A stretch of DNA of 45,189 bases, taken from assembly GCA_963626805.1 (NCBI GenBank), contig CAVFXS010000027.1, positions 1 through 45,189 of the forward strand. Direction: 5' to 3'. The position numbers and the translations under genes were made by a program. Origin of the DNA: CAG-632 sp963626805 (lineage in GTDB: Bacteria; Bacillota; Clostridia; Lachnospirales; Lachnospiraceae). Position 1 is the first letter of the stretch; each line of letters opens with the position of its first letter. The notes under the pieces were generated by a model that worked only from the letters and a program-made list of their open reading frames with translations, ran no database searches and was not told where the DNA came from. Positions 22,810 through 31,481 of the stretch are shown in pieces.

Positions 22810-24663
22810 ATGGGAAAGATTATTGGTATTGACTTAGGAACAACAAATTCATGTGTAGCTGTTATGGAAGGTGGTAAGCCGGTAGTTATCACCAATGCAG
22901 AAGGTGCAAGAACAACACCATCGGTTGTAGCATTTACTAAGACCGGTGAGCGTGTTGTTGGTGAGCCTGCAAAGCGTCAGGCTGTTACCAATGCAGATAA
23001 GACCATTTCTTCTATTAAGAGACATATGGGTACGGATTACAAGGTAGCAATTGATGATAAGAGGTATTCTCCACAGGAGATTTCGGCAATGATTCTTCAG
23101 AAGCTGAAGGCAGATGCAGAAGCTTACTTAGGAGAAAAGGTAACAGAGGCAGTTATTACAGTACCTGCTTATTTCTCAGATGCACAGCGTCAGGCAACCA
23201 AGGATGCAGGTAAGATTGCAGGTCTGGATGTAAAGCGTATTATCAACGAGCCTACAGCAGCGGCTCTTTCCTATGGTCTTGATAATGAACATGAGCAGAA
23301 GATCATGGTATATGACTTAGGTGGTGGTACATTCGATGTATCTATCATTGAAATCGGTGATGGTGTCATCGAAGTACTTGCAACTGCCGGTGATAACAAG
23401 CTGGGTGGTGATGACTTTGATAACGTAATTACAGATTATATGTTAAGTGAGTTCAAGGCAAAGGAAGGCGTTGACTTATCAACCGATAAGATGGCAATGC
23501 AGAGATTAAAGGAAGCTGCAGAGAAGGCTAAGAAGGAATTATCAGCATCAACCACAACGAACATCAACCTGCCATTCATCACAGCAACTGCAGATGGTCC
23601 AAAGCACTTTGATATGGATCTGACCAGAGCGAAATTCGATGAGTTAACAGCAAGTCTGGTAGACAGAACCTCAGGTCCTGTACAGACCGCATTAAAGGAT
23701 GCAGGCTTGACAGCATCAGAGCTTGACAAGGTATTGCTGGTAGGTGGTTCTACACGTATTATCGCAGTACAGGATATGGTTAAGAAGCTGACAGGTAAAG
23801 AGCCATTCAAGGGTATTAACCCGGATGAATGTGTAGCAATCGGTGCTTCTATTCAGGGTGGTAAGCTGGCAGGTGATGCCGGTGCCGGTGAGATCCTTCT
23901 GCTGGATGTAACCCCGTTAACCCTGTCTATCGAGACCATGGGTGGTATTGCAACACACCTGATTGAGAGGAATACAACCATTCCTACAAAGAAGAGTCAG
24001 ATCTTCTCAACCGCACAGGATAATCAGGATGCCGTAGATATCAACGTTGTACAGGGTGAGCGCCAGTTTGCAAGAGATAACAAGAGTCTTGGACGGTTCC
24101 GTCTGGATGGTATCGCTCCTGCAAGACGAGGTGTTCCACAGATTGAAGTTACATTTGATATTGATGCAAACGGTATTGTAAATGTATCCGCTAAGGATCT
24201 GGGTACCGGAAGTGAGCAGCATATTACCATTACATCCGGAACTTCCATGTCAGATGATGATATTGAAAAGGCTGTAAAGGAAGCTGCTGAATACGAAGCA
24301 CAGGATAAGAAGCGTAAGGAAGGCATTGAAGCCAGAAATGATGCAGACTCTATGGTATTCCAGACAGAGAAGGCATTGGATGAGGTTGGTGATAAGCTGG
24401 CTGACGCCGATAAGTCACAGGTACAGGCAGACTTACAGGCTTTGAAGGATGTGCTGGCTAAGACAGATGCAGAAAACCTGTCTGATTCCGATATTGATGA
24501 ATTAAAGGCTGGCAAGGAAAAGCTGATGACCAGTGCACAAAATCTGTTCTCTAAATTATATGAGCAGAACGGACCTGGAGCAAATGCAGGTACTGGTACA
24601 GGAACTCCAAATTACTCATCCGATGATGGAGATGTAGTAGACGGAGATTATACGGAAGTTTAA
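22810..24663 (+). CDS. dnaK: Molecular chaperone DnaK (Hsp70)
   Basis: A 617-residue Hsp70. ATPase domain begins IIGIDLGTTNSCVAVMEGG; VITVPAYFSDAQRQATKDAG, IINEPTAAALSYGL and DLGGGTFDVSI follow; the substrate-binding domain contains LLLDVTPLTLSIETMGG; the lid ends in a Gly-rich linker and DDGDVVDGDYTEV. ATG 22810 follows TATGGAGG by 8 bp; the ATG at 22795 would put the ribosome site inside the gene. Codon use is noticeably more T/A-ending than in neighbouring genes, as expected for a highly expressed protein here (impression by eye). Confidence 0.98.
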   Translation: MGKIIGIDLGTTNSCVAVMEGGKPVVITNAEGARTTPSVVAFTKTGERVVGEPAKRQAVTNADKTISSIKRHMGTDYKVAIDDKRYSPQEISAMILQKLKADAEAYLGEKVTEAVITVPAYFSDAQRQATKDAGKIAGLDVKRIINEPTAAALSYGLDNEHEQKIMVYDLGGGTFDVSIIEIGDGVIEVLATAGDNKLGGDDFDNVITDYMLSEFKAKEGVDLSTDKMAMQRLKEAAEKAKKELSASTTTNINLPFITATADGPKHFDMDLTRAKFDELTASLVDRTSGPVQTALKDAGLTASELDKVLLVGGSTRIIAVQDMVKKLTGKEPFKGINPDECVAIGASIQGGKLAGDAGAGEILLLDVTPLTLSIETMGGIATHLIERNTTIPTKKSQIFSTAQDNQDAVDINVVQGERQFARDNKSLGRFRLDGIAPARRGVPQIEVTFDIDANGIVNVSAKDLGTGSEQHITITSGTSMSDDDIEKAVKEAAEYEAQDKKRKEGIEARNDADSMVFQTEKALDEVGDKLADADKSQVQADLQALKDVLAKTDAENLSDSDIDELKAGKEKLMTSAQNLFSKLYEQNGPGANAGTGTGTPNYSSDDGDVVDGDYTEV

Positions 24664-24674
24664 TACTTGCGAAT

Positions 24675-24708
24675 ACGCACAGATGTATGCTATTATACAC
24701 CTGTGCGT
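24675..24708 (+). other. Hairpin between dnaK and dnaJ
   Basis: ACGCACAG (24675-24682) and CTGTGCGT (24701-24708) form an 8-bp stem with an 18-nt loop. There is no T run after it, so it is more likely a processing or attenuation structure lowering dnaJ expression than a full terminator. Confidence 0.45.
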
Positions 24709-24736
24709 AATTTAAATAAGTGATAAGGTGATAACA

Positions 24737-25909
24737 ATGGCAGATAGTAAGAGAGATTATTATGAGGTTTTGGGTGTACCCAGGACAGCCGATGAAGCAG
24801 AGCTGAAAAAGGCCTATCGTGCTCTGGCGAAGAAATATCATCCGGATATGCATCCAGGCGATAAGGAGGCAGAGGAGAAGTTTAAAGAGGCCTCTGAAGC
24901 ATATGAAGTGCTGAGCAATCCGGAGAAGCGGGCAAAGTATGATCAGTTTGGCCATGCAGCATTTGAGCAGGGCGGCGGTCCGGGCGGTTTTGACGGTGGC
25001 TTTGGATTTGATATGAGTGATATGGGCGATATTTTTGGCGATATCTTCGGTGATATGTTTGGCGGCGGTGCGAGCCGCAGACAGTCCAATGGTCCGATGA
25101 AAGGTCAGAATATTAAGACAACTGTTCGTGTGAAGTTTGAAGAGGCTGTATTTGGAACGCAGAAAGAGCTTGAGCTTCCTTTAAAGGATGAATGTGAAGT
25201 ATGTCATGGTACCGGTGCACAGCCTGGTCACAGTCCGGAGACATGTCCGAAATGTAATGGTAAGGGACAGGTGGTTACGACGCAGCAGTCGTTGTTTGGT
25301 GTGGTACGTAGTGCCACCATTTGCCCGGAATGTTCCGGAACCGGTAAGGTAATCCGCTATAAGTGCAGTCACTGTGCGGGAACCGGTTATGTAAAGAGTA
25401 AGAAGAAGATTCAGGTTGTAGTTCCGGCCGGTATTGATAACGGACAGAGTATCCGAATCAGAGGTAAGGGTGAGCCTGGTATCAATGGTGGTGAGCGAGG
25501 CGATTTACTGGTATCCGTATTGGTAGATAAGCATCCGAAGTTCCAGAGACAGGAATATGACCTGTATTCATCTGAGCCAATTACGTTCACACAGGCAGCA
25601 CTTGGCGGAATTGTTCAGATCAATACAATAGATGGTCCAATGGACTACAATATCAGTCCGGGAACCCAGACTGATACAAGAATTACATTAAAGGGCAAGG
25701 GTGTACCGACACTGCGGAATAAGAATGTTCGTGGTAATCATTATGTGACACTGGTTGTTCAGGTACCGGATAAGCTAACTGCGGAGCAGACAGATATCTT
25801 GAAACAGTATGATGCCGCAACCGGTGCTACGGCAAGAAGATCTACCGATTCTGGTGGATTCAGCTTCGGAGATCATAAGAAAAAAGGATTTGGTGGTAAA
25901 AAGAAATGA
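24737..25909 (+). CDS. dnaJ: Co-chaperone DnaJ (Hsp40)
   Basis: A 390-residue class A J-protein: J domain with the HPD motif (YHPDMHPGD), Gly/Phe-rich linker with GDIFGDIFGDMFGGG, and a cysteine-rich zinc domain with four CxxCxGxG repeats (CEVCHGTG, CPKCNGKG, CPECSGTG, CSHCAGTG), then the C-terminal substrate domains. It stimulates the DnaK ATPase and delivers clients. ATG 24737 follows AAGGTGATAACA; a GTG at 24728 is possible. The stop overlaps the prmA start by four bases. Confidence 0.97.
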   Translation: MADSKRDYYEVLGVPRTADEAELKKAYRALAKKYHPDMHPGDKEAEEKFKEASEAYEVLSNPEKRAKYDQFGHAAFEQGGGPGGFDGGFGFDMSDMGDIFGDIFGDMFGGGASRRQSNGPMKGQNIKTTVRVKFEEAVFGTQKELELPLKDECEVCHGTGAQPGHSPETCPKCNGKGQVVTTQQSLFGVVRSATICPECSGTGKVIRYKCSHCAGTGYVKSKKKIQVVVPAGIDNGQSIRIRGKGEPGINGGERGDLLVSVLVDKHPKFQRQEYDLYSSEPITFTQAALGGIVQINTIDGPMDYNISPGTQTDTRITLKGKGVPTLRNKNVRGNHYVTLVVQVPDKLTAEQTDILKQYDAATGATARRSTDSGGFSFGDHKKKGFGGKKK

Positions 25910-26883
25910 TATGGAAGAAAATAACCATAGAAACAACCACTGAAGCAGAAGATATGATAAGCTATACCCTCGGCGAATTAGGCGTCGAGGGTATTGAGGT
26001 TGAGGACAAGGTTCCGTTATCAGAGGAAGACAGAAAGGCAATGTATATCGATATCCTTCCAGAGCTCCCGCCGGATGATGGTATTGCCCTCATTTCGTGT
26101 TATATAGACAATCCAGAGACGGATGTAAATGCTTTGGTGAAAGAGATCGAGGTCGCACTGGAGGATATGCGGCAGTATATGGACATCGGATCCGGTAAGC
26201 TCACGCTGGATGAGACAGAGGATAAGGACTGGATTAATAACTGGAAAGAATTCTTCCATCCGTTCTGGCTGAATCAGATTCTGATCAAGCCGACCTGGAT
26301 TCCGGAATCAGAGGTAGAACGGAAGCCGGGAGATATTATGATAGAGATCGATCCGGGTACTGCCTTCGGTACCGGCTCCCATGAGACAACGAAGCTGTGT
26401 ATTGAGCAGCTGGAGAAGCATCTGACAGGAACCGAGACGGTTCTGGATGTCGGCTGCGGAAGCGGAATCTTATCCATTATTGCAGCAAAGCTGGGTGCCG
26501 GACAGATATTTGGTGTAGATATTGATCCGCTGGCGGTTGAGGCCAGTGTGGAGAATTGCCAGGTGAACCATATCCCGGATACGCAGATCACATTTATGTG
26601 TGGCGATGTGATCGGAGATGCAGAGTTTCCGGAAAAGATGGCACAGGAAAAGGGTAGCCTTCCGCAGTATGACATTGTCGTGGCAAATATTCTGGCAGAT
26701 GTGATCATACCGTTATCTGCTACGGTTACTCCGTATATGAAGCCGGATGGAATTTTTATATCATCCGGAATCATTAACACCAAGGAAGAGGCAGTCCGAC
26801 AGGCACTGCTGGATAACGGATTTGAGATTATAGAAACAAGTTATATGAAGGATTGGGTAAGTTTTACGGCAAAGCAGAAGTAA
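25906..26883 (+). CDS. prmA: Ribosomal protein L11 methyltransferase
   Basis: A 325-residue SAM-dependent enzyme that trimethylates L11. The N-terminal substrate domain (about 1-150) is followed by the Rossmann methyltransferase fold: DPGTAFGTGSHETTKLC, VLDVGCGSGILSIIAAKLGA and VVANILADVI. It overlaps dnaJ by ATGA, a coupling seen in many Firmicutes (dnaJ-prmA-rsmE). rsmE follows 12 bp on. Confidence 0.96.
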   Translation: MIWKKITIETTTEAEDMISYTLGELGVEGIEVEDKVPLSEEDRKAMYIDILPELPPDDGIALISCYIDNPETDVNALVKEIEVALEDMRQYMDIGSGKLTLDETEDKDWINNWKEFFHPFWLNQILIKPTWIPESEVERKPGDIMIEIDPGTAFGTGSHETTKLCIEQLEKHLTGTETVLDVGCGSGILSIIAAKLGAGQIFGVDIDPLAVEASVENCQVNHIPDTQITFMCGDVIGDAEFPEKMAQEKGSLPQYDIVVANILADVIIPLSATVTPYMKPDGIFISSGIINTKEEAVRQALLDNGFEIIETSYMKDWVSFTAKQK

Positions 26884-26895
26884 GCAGGAGTAACT

Positions 26896-27636
26896 ATGTA
26901 TCGTTTTTTTGCAGAGCAGTCTGCCTGTAAGGGTGAATATATCAGCATATGTGGTGCAGACTGGAATCATATGAAGAATGTCCTGCGGCTGAAGATCGGT
27001 GAACAGGTAACGGTCAGTGATGGCAGTGACCGGGAGTATATATGCGAGATTACGGAATATCTGGAGGAGGAGGTCAGACTTCGGGTGCTGGATATTCTGG
27101 ACAGTGCGGCAGAGCTGCCGACAGAGATCACGCTGTATCAGGGGTTTCCGAAGGGTGATAAGCTGGAACTGATCATCCAGAAAGCTGTAGAGCTTGGTGC
27201 AACTCGGATCGTTCCGGTCATGACGAAGCGCTCCATTGTGAAGCTGGACGAGAAGAAGGTTGTAAAACGGCTTGAACGGTATAATGCAATTGCGTTAAGT
27301 GCGGCAAAGCAGTCGAAGCGCAGCAGGATTCCGACCGTAGAGCCGGTCATGACGTTTACACAGGCGTTGCAGGATGCAGCGGGACTGGAAATGAATCTGA
27401 TTCCCTATGAGGATGCCAGAGGAATCCGGTATGCAAAGGATGTCATTCACCGGGTACCGGGCAGGAAAACACTGGGAATATTTATCGGTCCGGAGGGCGG
27501 CTTTGAAGAAGCAGAGGTAGAGGCAGCAAAGAAGATCGGTGCGGAGTGCATTACACTTGGACACCGGATATTGCGGACGGAGACTGCCGGAATGGCGGTT
27601 CTGTCGATTCTGATGTTTGAGCTGGAACAGGACTGA
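26896..27636 (+). CDS. rsmE: 16S rRNA (uracil1498-N3)-methyltransferase
   Basis: A 246-residue SPOUT-fold methyltransferase. Features: N-terminal PUA-like domain, QKAVELGATRIVPVMTKRS in the middle, and the knotted SAM site GPEGGFEEAEVEAA and LGHRILRTETAG near the C-terminus. It methylates U1498 of 16S rRNA in helix 44. It is part of the prmA-rsmE pair. Confidence 0.95.
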   Translation: MYRFFAEQSACKGEYISICGADWNHMKNVLRLKIGEQVTVSDGSDREYICEITEYLEEEVRLRVLDILDSAAELPTEITLYQGFPKGDKLELIIQKAVELGATRIVPVMTKRSIVKLDEKKVVKRLERYNAIALSAAKQSKRSRIPTVEPVMTFTQALQDAAGLEMNLIPYEDARGIRYAKDVIHRVPGRKTLGIFIGPEGGFEEAEVEAAKKIGAECITLGHRILRTETAGMAVLSILMFELEQD

Positions 27637-27678
27637 GCATAGATGAAAACGACCGATAACGACAGAAGGAGCAGGTCA

Positions 27679-28824
27679 ATGGAAGCATATTTTGATAATG
27701 CAGCAACCACACGGGTGACACCCGAGGTACAGGAGATTGTAAAAAAGGTTATGGATCTGGATTATGGTAATCCGTCTTCAAGGCACCGGAAGGGCGCAGA
27801 GGCAGGTCAGTATATAAAAGAGGCACAGGAAATCATCGCCGGTACGCTGAGGGCGGAGCCAAGGGAGATTATCTTTACCTCCGGAGGTACAGAGTCGAAC
27901 AATATGGCACTGATCGGGGCAGCCCTTGCAAATCGGAGAAGAGGAAATCATATCATATCTACGAGAATTGAACATGCATCTGTATATAATCCGCTGCTGT
28001 TTCTGGAAGAACAGGGCTTCCGGATCACGTTTCTGGATGTAGACCGGCAGGGACATATAGATCTGGAGGAGCTGAAGCAGGCGATCTGCCCGGAGACAAT
28101 TCTGGTATCTGTGATGATGGTAAATAACGAGATCGGTGCGATTGAACCGATCGAAGAGATCGGCAGGATCGTGAAAAAGGCGAATCCGGATGTTTTATTC
28201 CATGTAGATGCGATTCAGGCATATGGGAAATTAAAGATCTCAGTGAAACGATGTAAGATCGATCTGCTGTCTGTCAGCGGACATAAGATACATGGGCCGA
28301 AGGGCACGGGATTTCTTTATGTCCGGGATAAAGTGAAATTAAAGCCGATCATATACGGCGGCGGACAGCAGCGGGATTTCCGCTCTGGCACAGAAAATGT
28401 ACCGGGTATTGCGGGACTTGGTATGGCGGCGAAGCTCATTTATACGAACCATGCGGAGAAAATTGCCGGTATCCGTCAGGTAAAGGATGCATTTCTGGAT
28501 GGAGTGAGAAAGTTAGATGGTGTTGCAGATAATTCCGGAGAGGCGCCGCATATTGCGAGCGTGAGCTTCCGGGGAATCGAACGGAGTGAAGTGCTGCTTC
28601 ATGCACTGGAGGCAAAGGGTGTTTACTGTTCCTCCGGCTCGGCATGCTCGTCCAATCATCCGGCCATCAGCGGCACATTAAAAGCCATCGGTGTAGAAGA
28701 TGAGCTGCTGAATGCAACCCTGCGGTTCAGCTTCTCTGTGTATTCAACAGTGGAAGAAGCAGAGTATGCCGTACAGGTGCTGGCAGAGGAGCTGCCGAAG
28801 CGACGAGAATTTGTGAAACGCTAG
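27679..28824 (+). CDS. Cysteine desulfurase (NifS/IscS family)
   Basis: A 381-residue PLP enzyme that takes sulfur from cysteine as a protein persulfide. Signs: YFDNAATT start, the PLP lysine K203 in SGHKIHGPKG, and the persulfide Cys C323 in SSGSACSS within a long active-site loop. ATG 27679 follows AAGGAG by 7 bp; an upstream ATG at 27643 lacks a comparable site. thiI lies next, so a dedicated role as sulfur donor for 4-thiouridine in tRNA, as for Bacillus NifZ with ThiI, is the best reading; a general Fe-S role is also possible. Confidence 0.93.
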   Translation: MEAYFDNAATTRVTPEVQEIVKKVMDLDYGNPSSRHRKGAEAGQYIKEAQEIIAGTLRAEPREIIFTSGGTESNNMALIGAALANRRRGNHIISTRIEHASVYNPLLFLEEQGFRITFLDVDRQGHIDLEELKQAICPETILVSVMMVNNEIGAIEPIEEIGRIVKKANPDVLFHVDAIQAYGKLKISVKRCKIDLLSVSGHKIHGPKGTGFLYVRDKVKLKPIIYGGGQQRDFRSGTENVPGIAGLGMAAKLIYTNHAEKIAGIRQVKDAFLDGVRKLDGVADNSGEAPHIASVSFRGIERSEVLLHALEAKGVYCSSGSACSSNHPAISGTLKAIGVEDELLNATLRFSFSVYSTVEEAEYAVQVLAEELPKRREFVKR

Positions 28825-28842
28825 GTTATTTGCCATTCGTGA

Positions 28843-28878
28843 AGTGTCAGGCATTTCTGGAGTGTCAGGTATTTCAGA
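28843..28878 (+). repeat. Imperfect tandem 18-bp repeat between the desulfurase gene and thiI
   Basis: AGTGTCAGGCATTTCTGG (28843-28860) is followed at once by a copy agreeing at 15 of 18 positions (28861-28878). It fills part of the 96-bp spacer. No function is apparent. Confidence 0.6.
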
Positions 28879-28920
28879 AGGAAAGAGATATAGAGGAAAA
28901 TAAAAGAAAGCGATAAGAGT

Positions 28921-30102
28921 ATGGAATATAAATCATTTTTGATCAAATATGCAGAGATTGGAACCAAGGGAAAGAACCGGTATGTGTTTGAGGATATTTT
29001 ATGCAAAAATATCCGCTCTGCCATGAAACGAATCGAGGGAAAATTCCTGGTACGCAAGGAGTACGGCAGAATTTTCGTGGACTGCCTGGAGGAGTACGAT
29101 TTTGACGAGGCAGTAGAGGCACTGCAGCATGTGTTTGGTATTGTCGGTATCTGCCCGGTACTGGTAGTTCCGAATCAACCATGGGATGAGCTGAAGGAGC
29201 AGGTGGTTGCGTTTGTGCGTGAGAATTATGAGGACTGTGATTTCACATTTAAGGTGAACTGCAGACGTGTGAATAAAGAGTATTCGATGCATTCCATGGA
29301 AGTGAGCCGGGAGGCCGGTGCAGTGCTTTTGGACGCATTTCCGGAGCTTAAGGTTGATGTACATCATCCGGATGTAATGATCCAGATAGAGCTGCGGGAT
29401 AATATTTATATTTATTCCGTTACGTTACCGGGGCCGGGAGGCCTTCCGGTAGGAACGAACGGCAAGGGGATGTTATTGCTTTCCGGCGGTATTGACAGTC
29501 CGGTGGCAGGCTATATGGTATCCAAGCGAGGTGTGAATCTGGAGGCAGTTTATTTTGATGCACCGCCACACACCAGCATTCAGGCAAAGCAGAAGGTTAT
29601 TGATCTGGCAAGATTGGTTTCTAAGTATGCGGGAGCAGTCAGACTGCACATTGTACATTTTACGGATATTCAGGAGGCAATCTATCACAAATGTCCGGAG
29701 GATGAGATCACCATTATCATGCGTCGGTATATGATGCGGATTGCACAGATCCTGGCAGAACAGAATGATTGTCAGGCGCTGATCACCGGCGAGAGTATCG
29801 GCCAGGTAGCGAGCCAGACAATCTACAGTCTGCAGGTAACGAATGCAGTCTGCACGTATCCGGTATTCCGTCCATGTATCGGTATGGATAAGCAGGAGAT
29901 TGTGGATATATCAGAAAAGATTAAGACATATGAGACATCGATTCTCCCATATGAGGATTGCTGTACCACCTTCGTGGCAAAGCATCCGGTGACAAAGCCG
30001 AAGCTGGAGGATATCGAAGAGTCCGAAAAGCTGTTAGCCGATGTGATCGATGATATGATGAAGCAGGCATTAGAGACAGAAGAGGTTATGAGTGTATGGT
30101 AA
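28921..30102 (+). CDS. thiI: tRNA 4-thiouridine synthase ThiI
   Basis: A 393-residue tRNA sulfurtransferase: N-terminal ferredoxin-like part, THUMP domain (about 60-165), then a PP-loop pyrophosphatase domain with LLSGGIDSPVAGYM (SGGIDS at 188-193), which adenylates U8. The C-terminal rhodanese domain of enteric ThiI is absent, the usual short Firmicutes form that takes sulfur directly from a desulfurase, encoded upstream. Its stop overlaps the mtaB start. Confidence 0.96.
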   Translation: MEYKSFLIKYAEIGTKGKNRYVFEDILCKNIRSAMKRIEGKFLVRKEYGRIFVDCLEEYDFDEAVEALQHVFGIVGICPVLVVPNQPWDELKEQVVAFVRENYEDCDFTFKVNCRRVNKEYSMHSMEVSREAGAVLLDAFPELKVDVHHPDVMIQIELRDNIYIYSVTLPGPGGLPVGTNGKGMLLLSGGIDSPVAGYMVSKRGVNLEAVYFDAPPHTSIQAKQKVIDLARLVSKYAGAVRLHIVHFTDIQEAIYHKCPEDEITIIMRRYMMRIAQILAEQNDCQALITGESIGQVASQTIYSLQVTNAVCTYPVFRPCIGMDKQEIVDISEKIKTYETSILPYEDCCTTFVAKHPVTKPKLEDIEESEKLLADVIDDMMKQALETEEVMSVW

Positions 30103-31466
30103 GACAGGGCCTGTCAGGTGTCCGGATCGGGACGCTGACCCTTGGATGTAAGGTAAATCAATATGAGACAGACAGTATGCGGGAGCTGCTTGAGCAGGCC
30201 GGTGCCGAGCTGACAGAGTTTGAGGACGAAGCAGATGTGTATCTGGTAAATACCTGCTCGGTTACCAATATGGCAGAGCGGAAGTCCAGACAGATGCTTC
30301 ATCGTGCCAGAAAGAAGAATGCAGATGCACTGGTAGTTGCGGTAGGCTGCTATGTGCAGACAACACCGAAGGAAGTTCTGGATGATTTATCGGTAGATAT
30401 AGTTGTCGGAAATAATCGCAAGAAGGAGATTGCAGCGATTCTTGAGGATGCGATTGCAGAGCGGAATCAGTCCAGAGAGGTCTGTCACTGGTTTGATATT
30501 AATCAGGGGGCAGAGTATGAGCCGTTGACGATCTCACATATGACGGAACACACCAGAGCTTATATAAAGATTCAGGATGGTTGCAATCAGTTCTGTTCTT
30601 ATTGCATTATTCCATATGTCCGCGGAAGAATCCGCAGCCGGGAACCGGAGGAGGTTCTGGAGGAGATCCGTCGTCTGGCAGCACAGGGCTGCAAGGAGGT
30701 CGTACTGACCGGGATCCATCTGAGCTCCTATGGAAAGGACTGGGAGAAAGAGACAGCTTCGGATGGAAAGCTGAACGGAGAATCGTTACTGAAGCTGATT
30801 CAGAAGATCAATGAGATCGAAGGAATCTGTCGGATAAGACTGGGGTCGCTGGAACCGCGGATCATGACAGAGAAGTTTGTGACAGAGCTGGCAGGAGTGG
30901 AAAAGCTGTGTCCGCATTTCCATCTGTCCCTTCAGAGTGCGTGCAATGAGACATTGAAGCGCATGAATCGGAAATATACGATCGAGGAATACATGGAAGG
31001 CTGTGAGCGGCTTCGGAAGGTATTTGACCGCCCGGCACTGACCACAGATGTCATTGTGGGCTTTCCGGGAGAGACGGAGGAAGAGTTTGAGACAACCTAT
31101 GAGAATCTGAAAAAGCTGAATCTGTATGAAATGCATATATTTAAATATTCCAGACGGCGCGGAACCAGAGCAGAACAGATGCCGGATCAGGTGCCGGAAC
31201 AGATCAAAACAGTACGCAGTGATAAGCTGCTGGAGCTGACAGCCGGACAGAAGGAGGCGTACGAGGAAAGCTTTCGTGGTGAAGCGGTACAGGTGCTGGT
31301 AGAGGAATGTCTGGATACGGAGAAAAAACGGCTGGCAGAAGGCTGCAGGGAAGAAGCGGAAGCCGGAAAACAATGGTATGTAGGACATACGGAGCGGTAT
31401 CAGAGAGTAATGCTGCAGTCTGAGCGGGATGTGCGGAATCAGGTTGAGGAAGTGGTTAGGAGCTAG
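30096..31466 (+). CDS. mtaB: tRNA (t6A37) methylthiotransferase MtaB
   Basis: A 456-residue radical-SAM enzyme of the MiaB/MtaB/RimO group. N-terminal UPF0004 domain with TLGCKVNQYETD (C18) and two further cluster cysteines (in NTCSV and VGCYV), radical-SAM motif C163, C167 and C170 in GCNQFCSYC, and a C-terminal TRAM domain. GCKVNQYE points to the MtaB subgroup, which makes ms2t6A37 in tRNAs reading ANN codons. The ATG overlaps thiI, suggesting coupling of two tRNA thio-modification genes. The TRAM region has a short acidic insert (near 415-430). Confidence 0.94.
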   Translation: MVRQGLSGVRIGTLTLGCKVNQYETDSMRELLEQAGAELTEFEDEADVYLVNTCSVTNMAERKSRQMLHRARKKNADALVVAVGCYVQTTPKEVLDDLSVDIVVGNNRKKEIAAILEDAIAERNQSREVCHWFDINQGAEYEPLTISHMTEHTRAYIKIQDGCNQFCSYCIIPYVRGRIRSREPEEVLEEIRRLAAQGCKEVVLTGIHLSSYGKDWEKETASDGKLNGESLLKLIQKINEIEGICRIRLGSLEPRIMTEKFVTELAGVEKLCPHFHLSLQSACNETLKRMNRKYTIEEYMEGCERLRKVFDRPALTTDVIVGFPGETEEEFETTYENLKKLNLYEMHIFKYSRRRGTRAEQMPDQVPEQIKTVRSDKLLELTAGQKEAYEESFRGEAVQVLVEECLDTEKKRLAEGCREEAEAGKQWYVGHTERYQRVMLQSERDVRNQVEEVVRS

Positions 31467-31481
31467 AGCAGAGGTGAAAAT

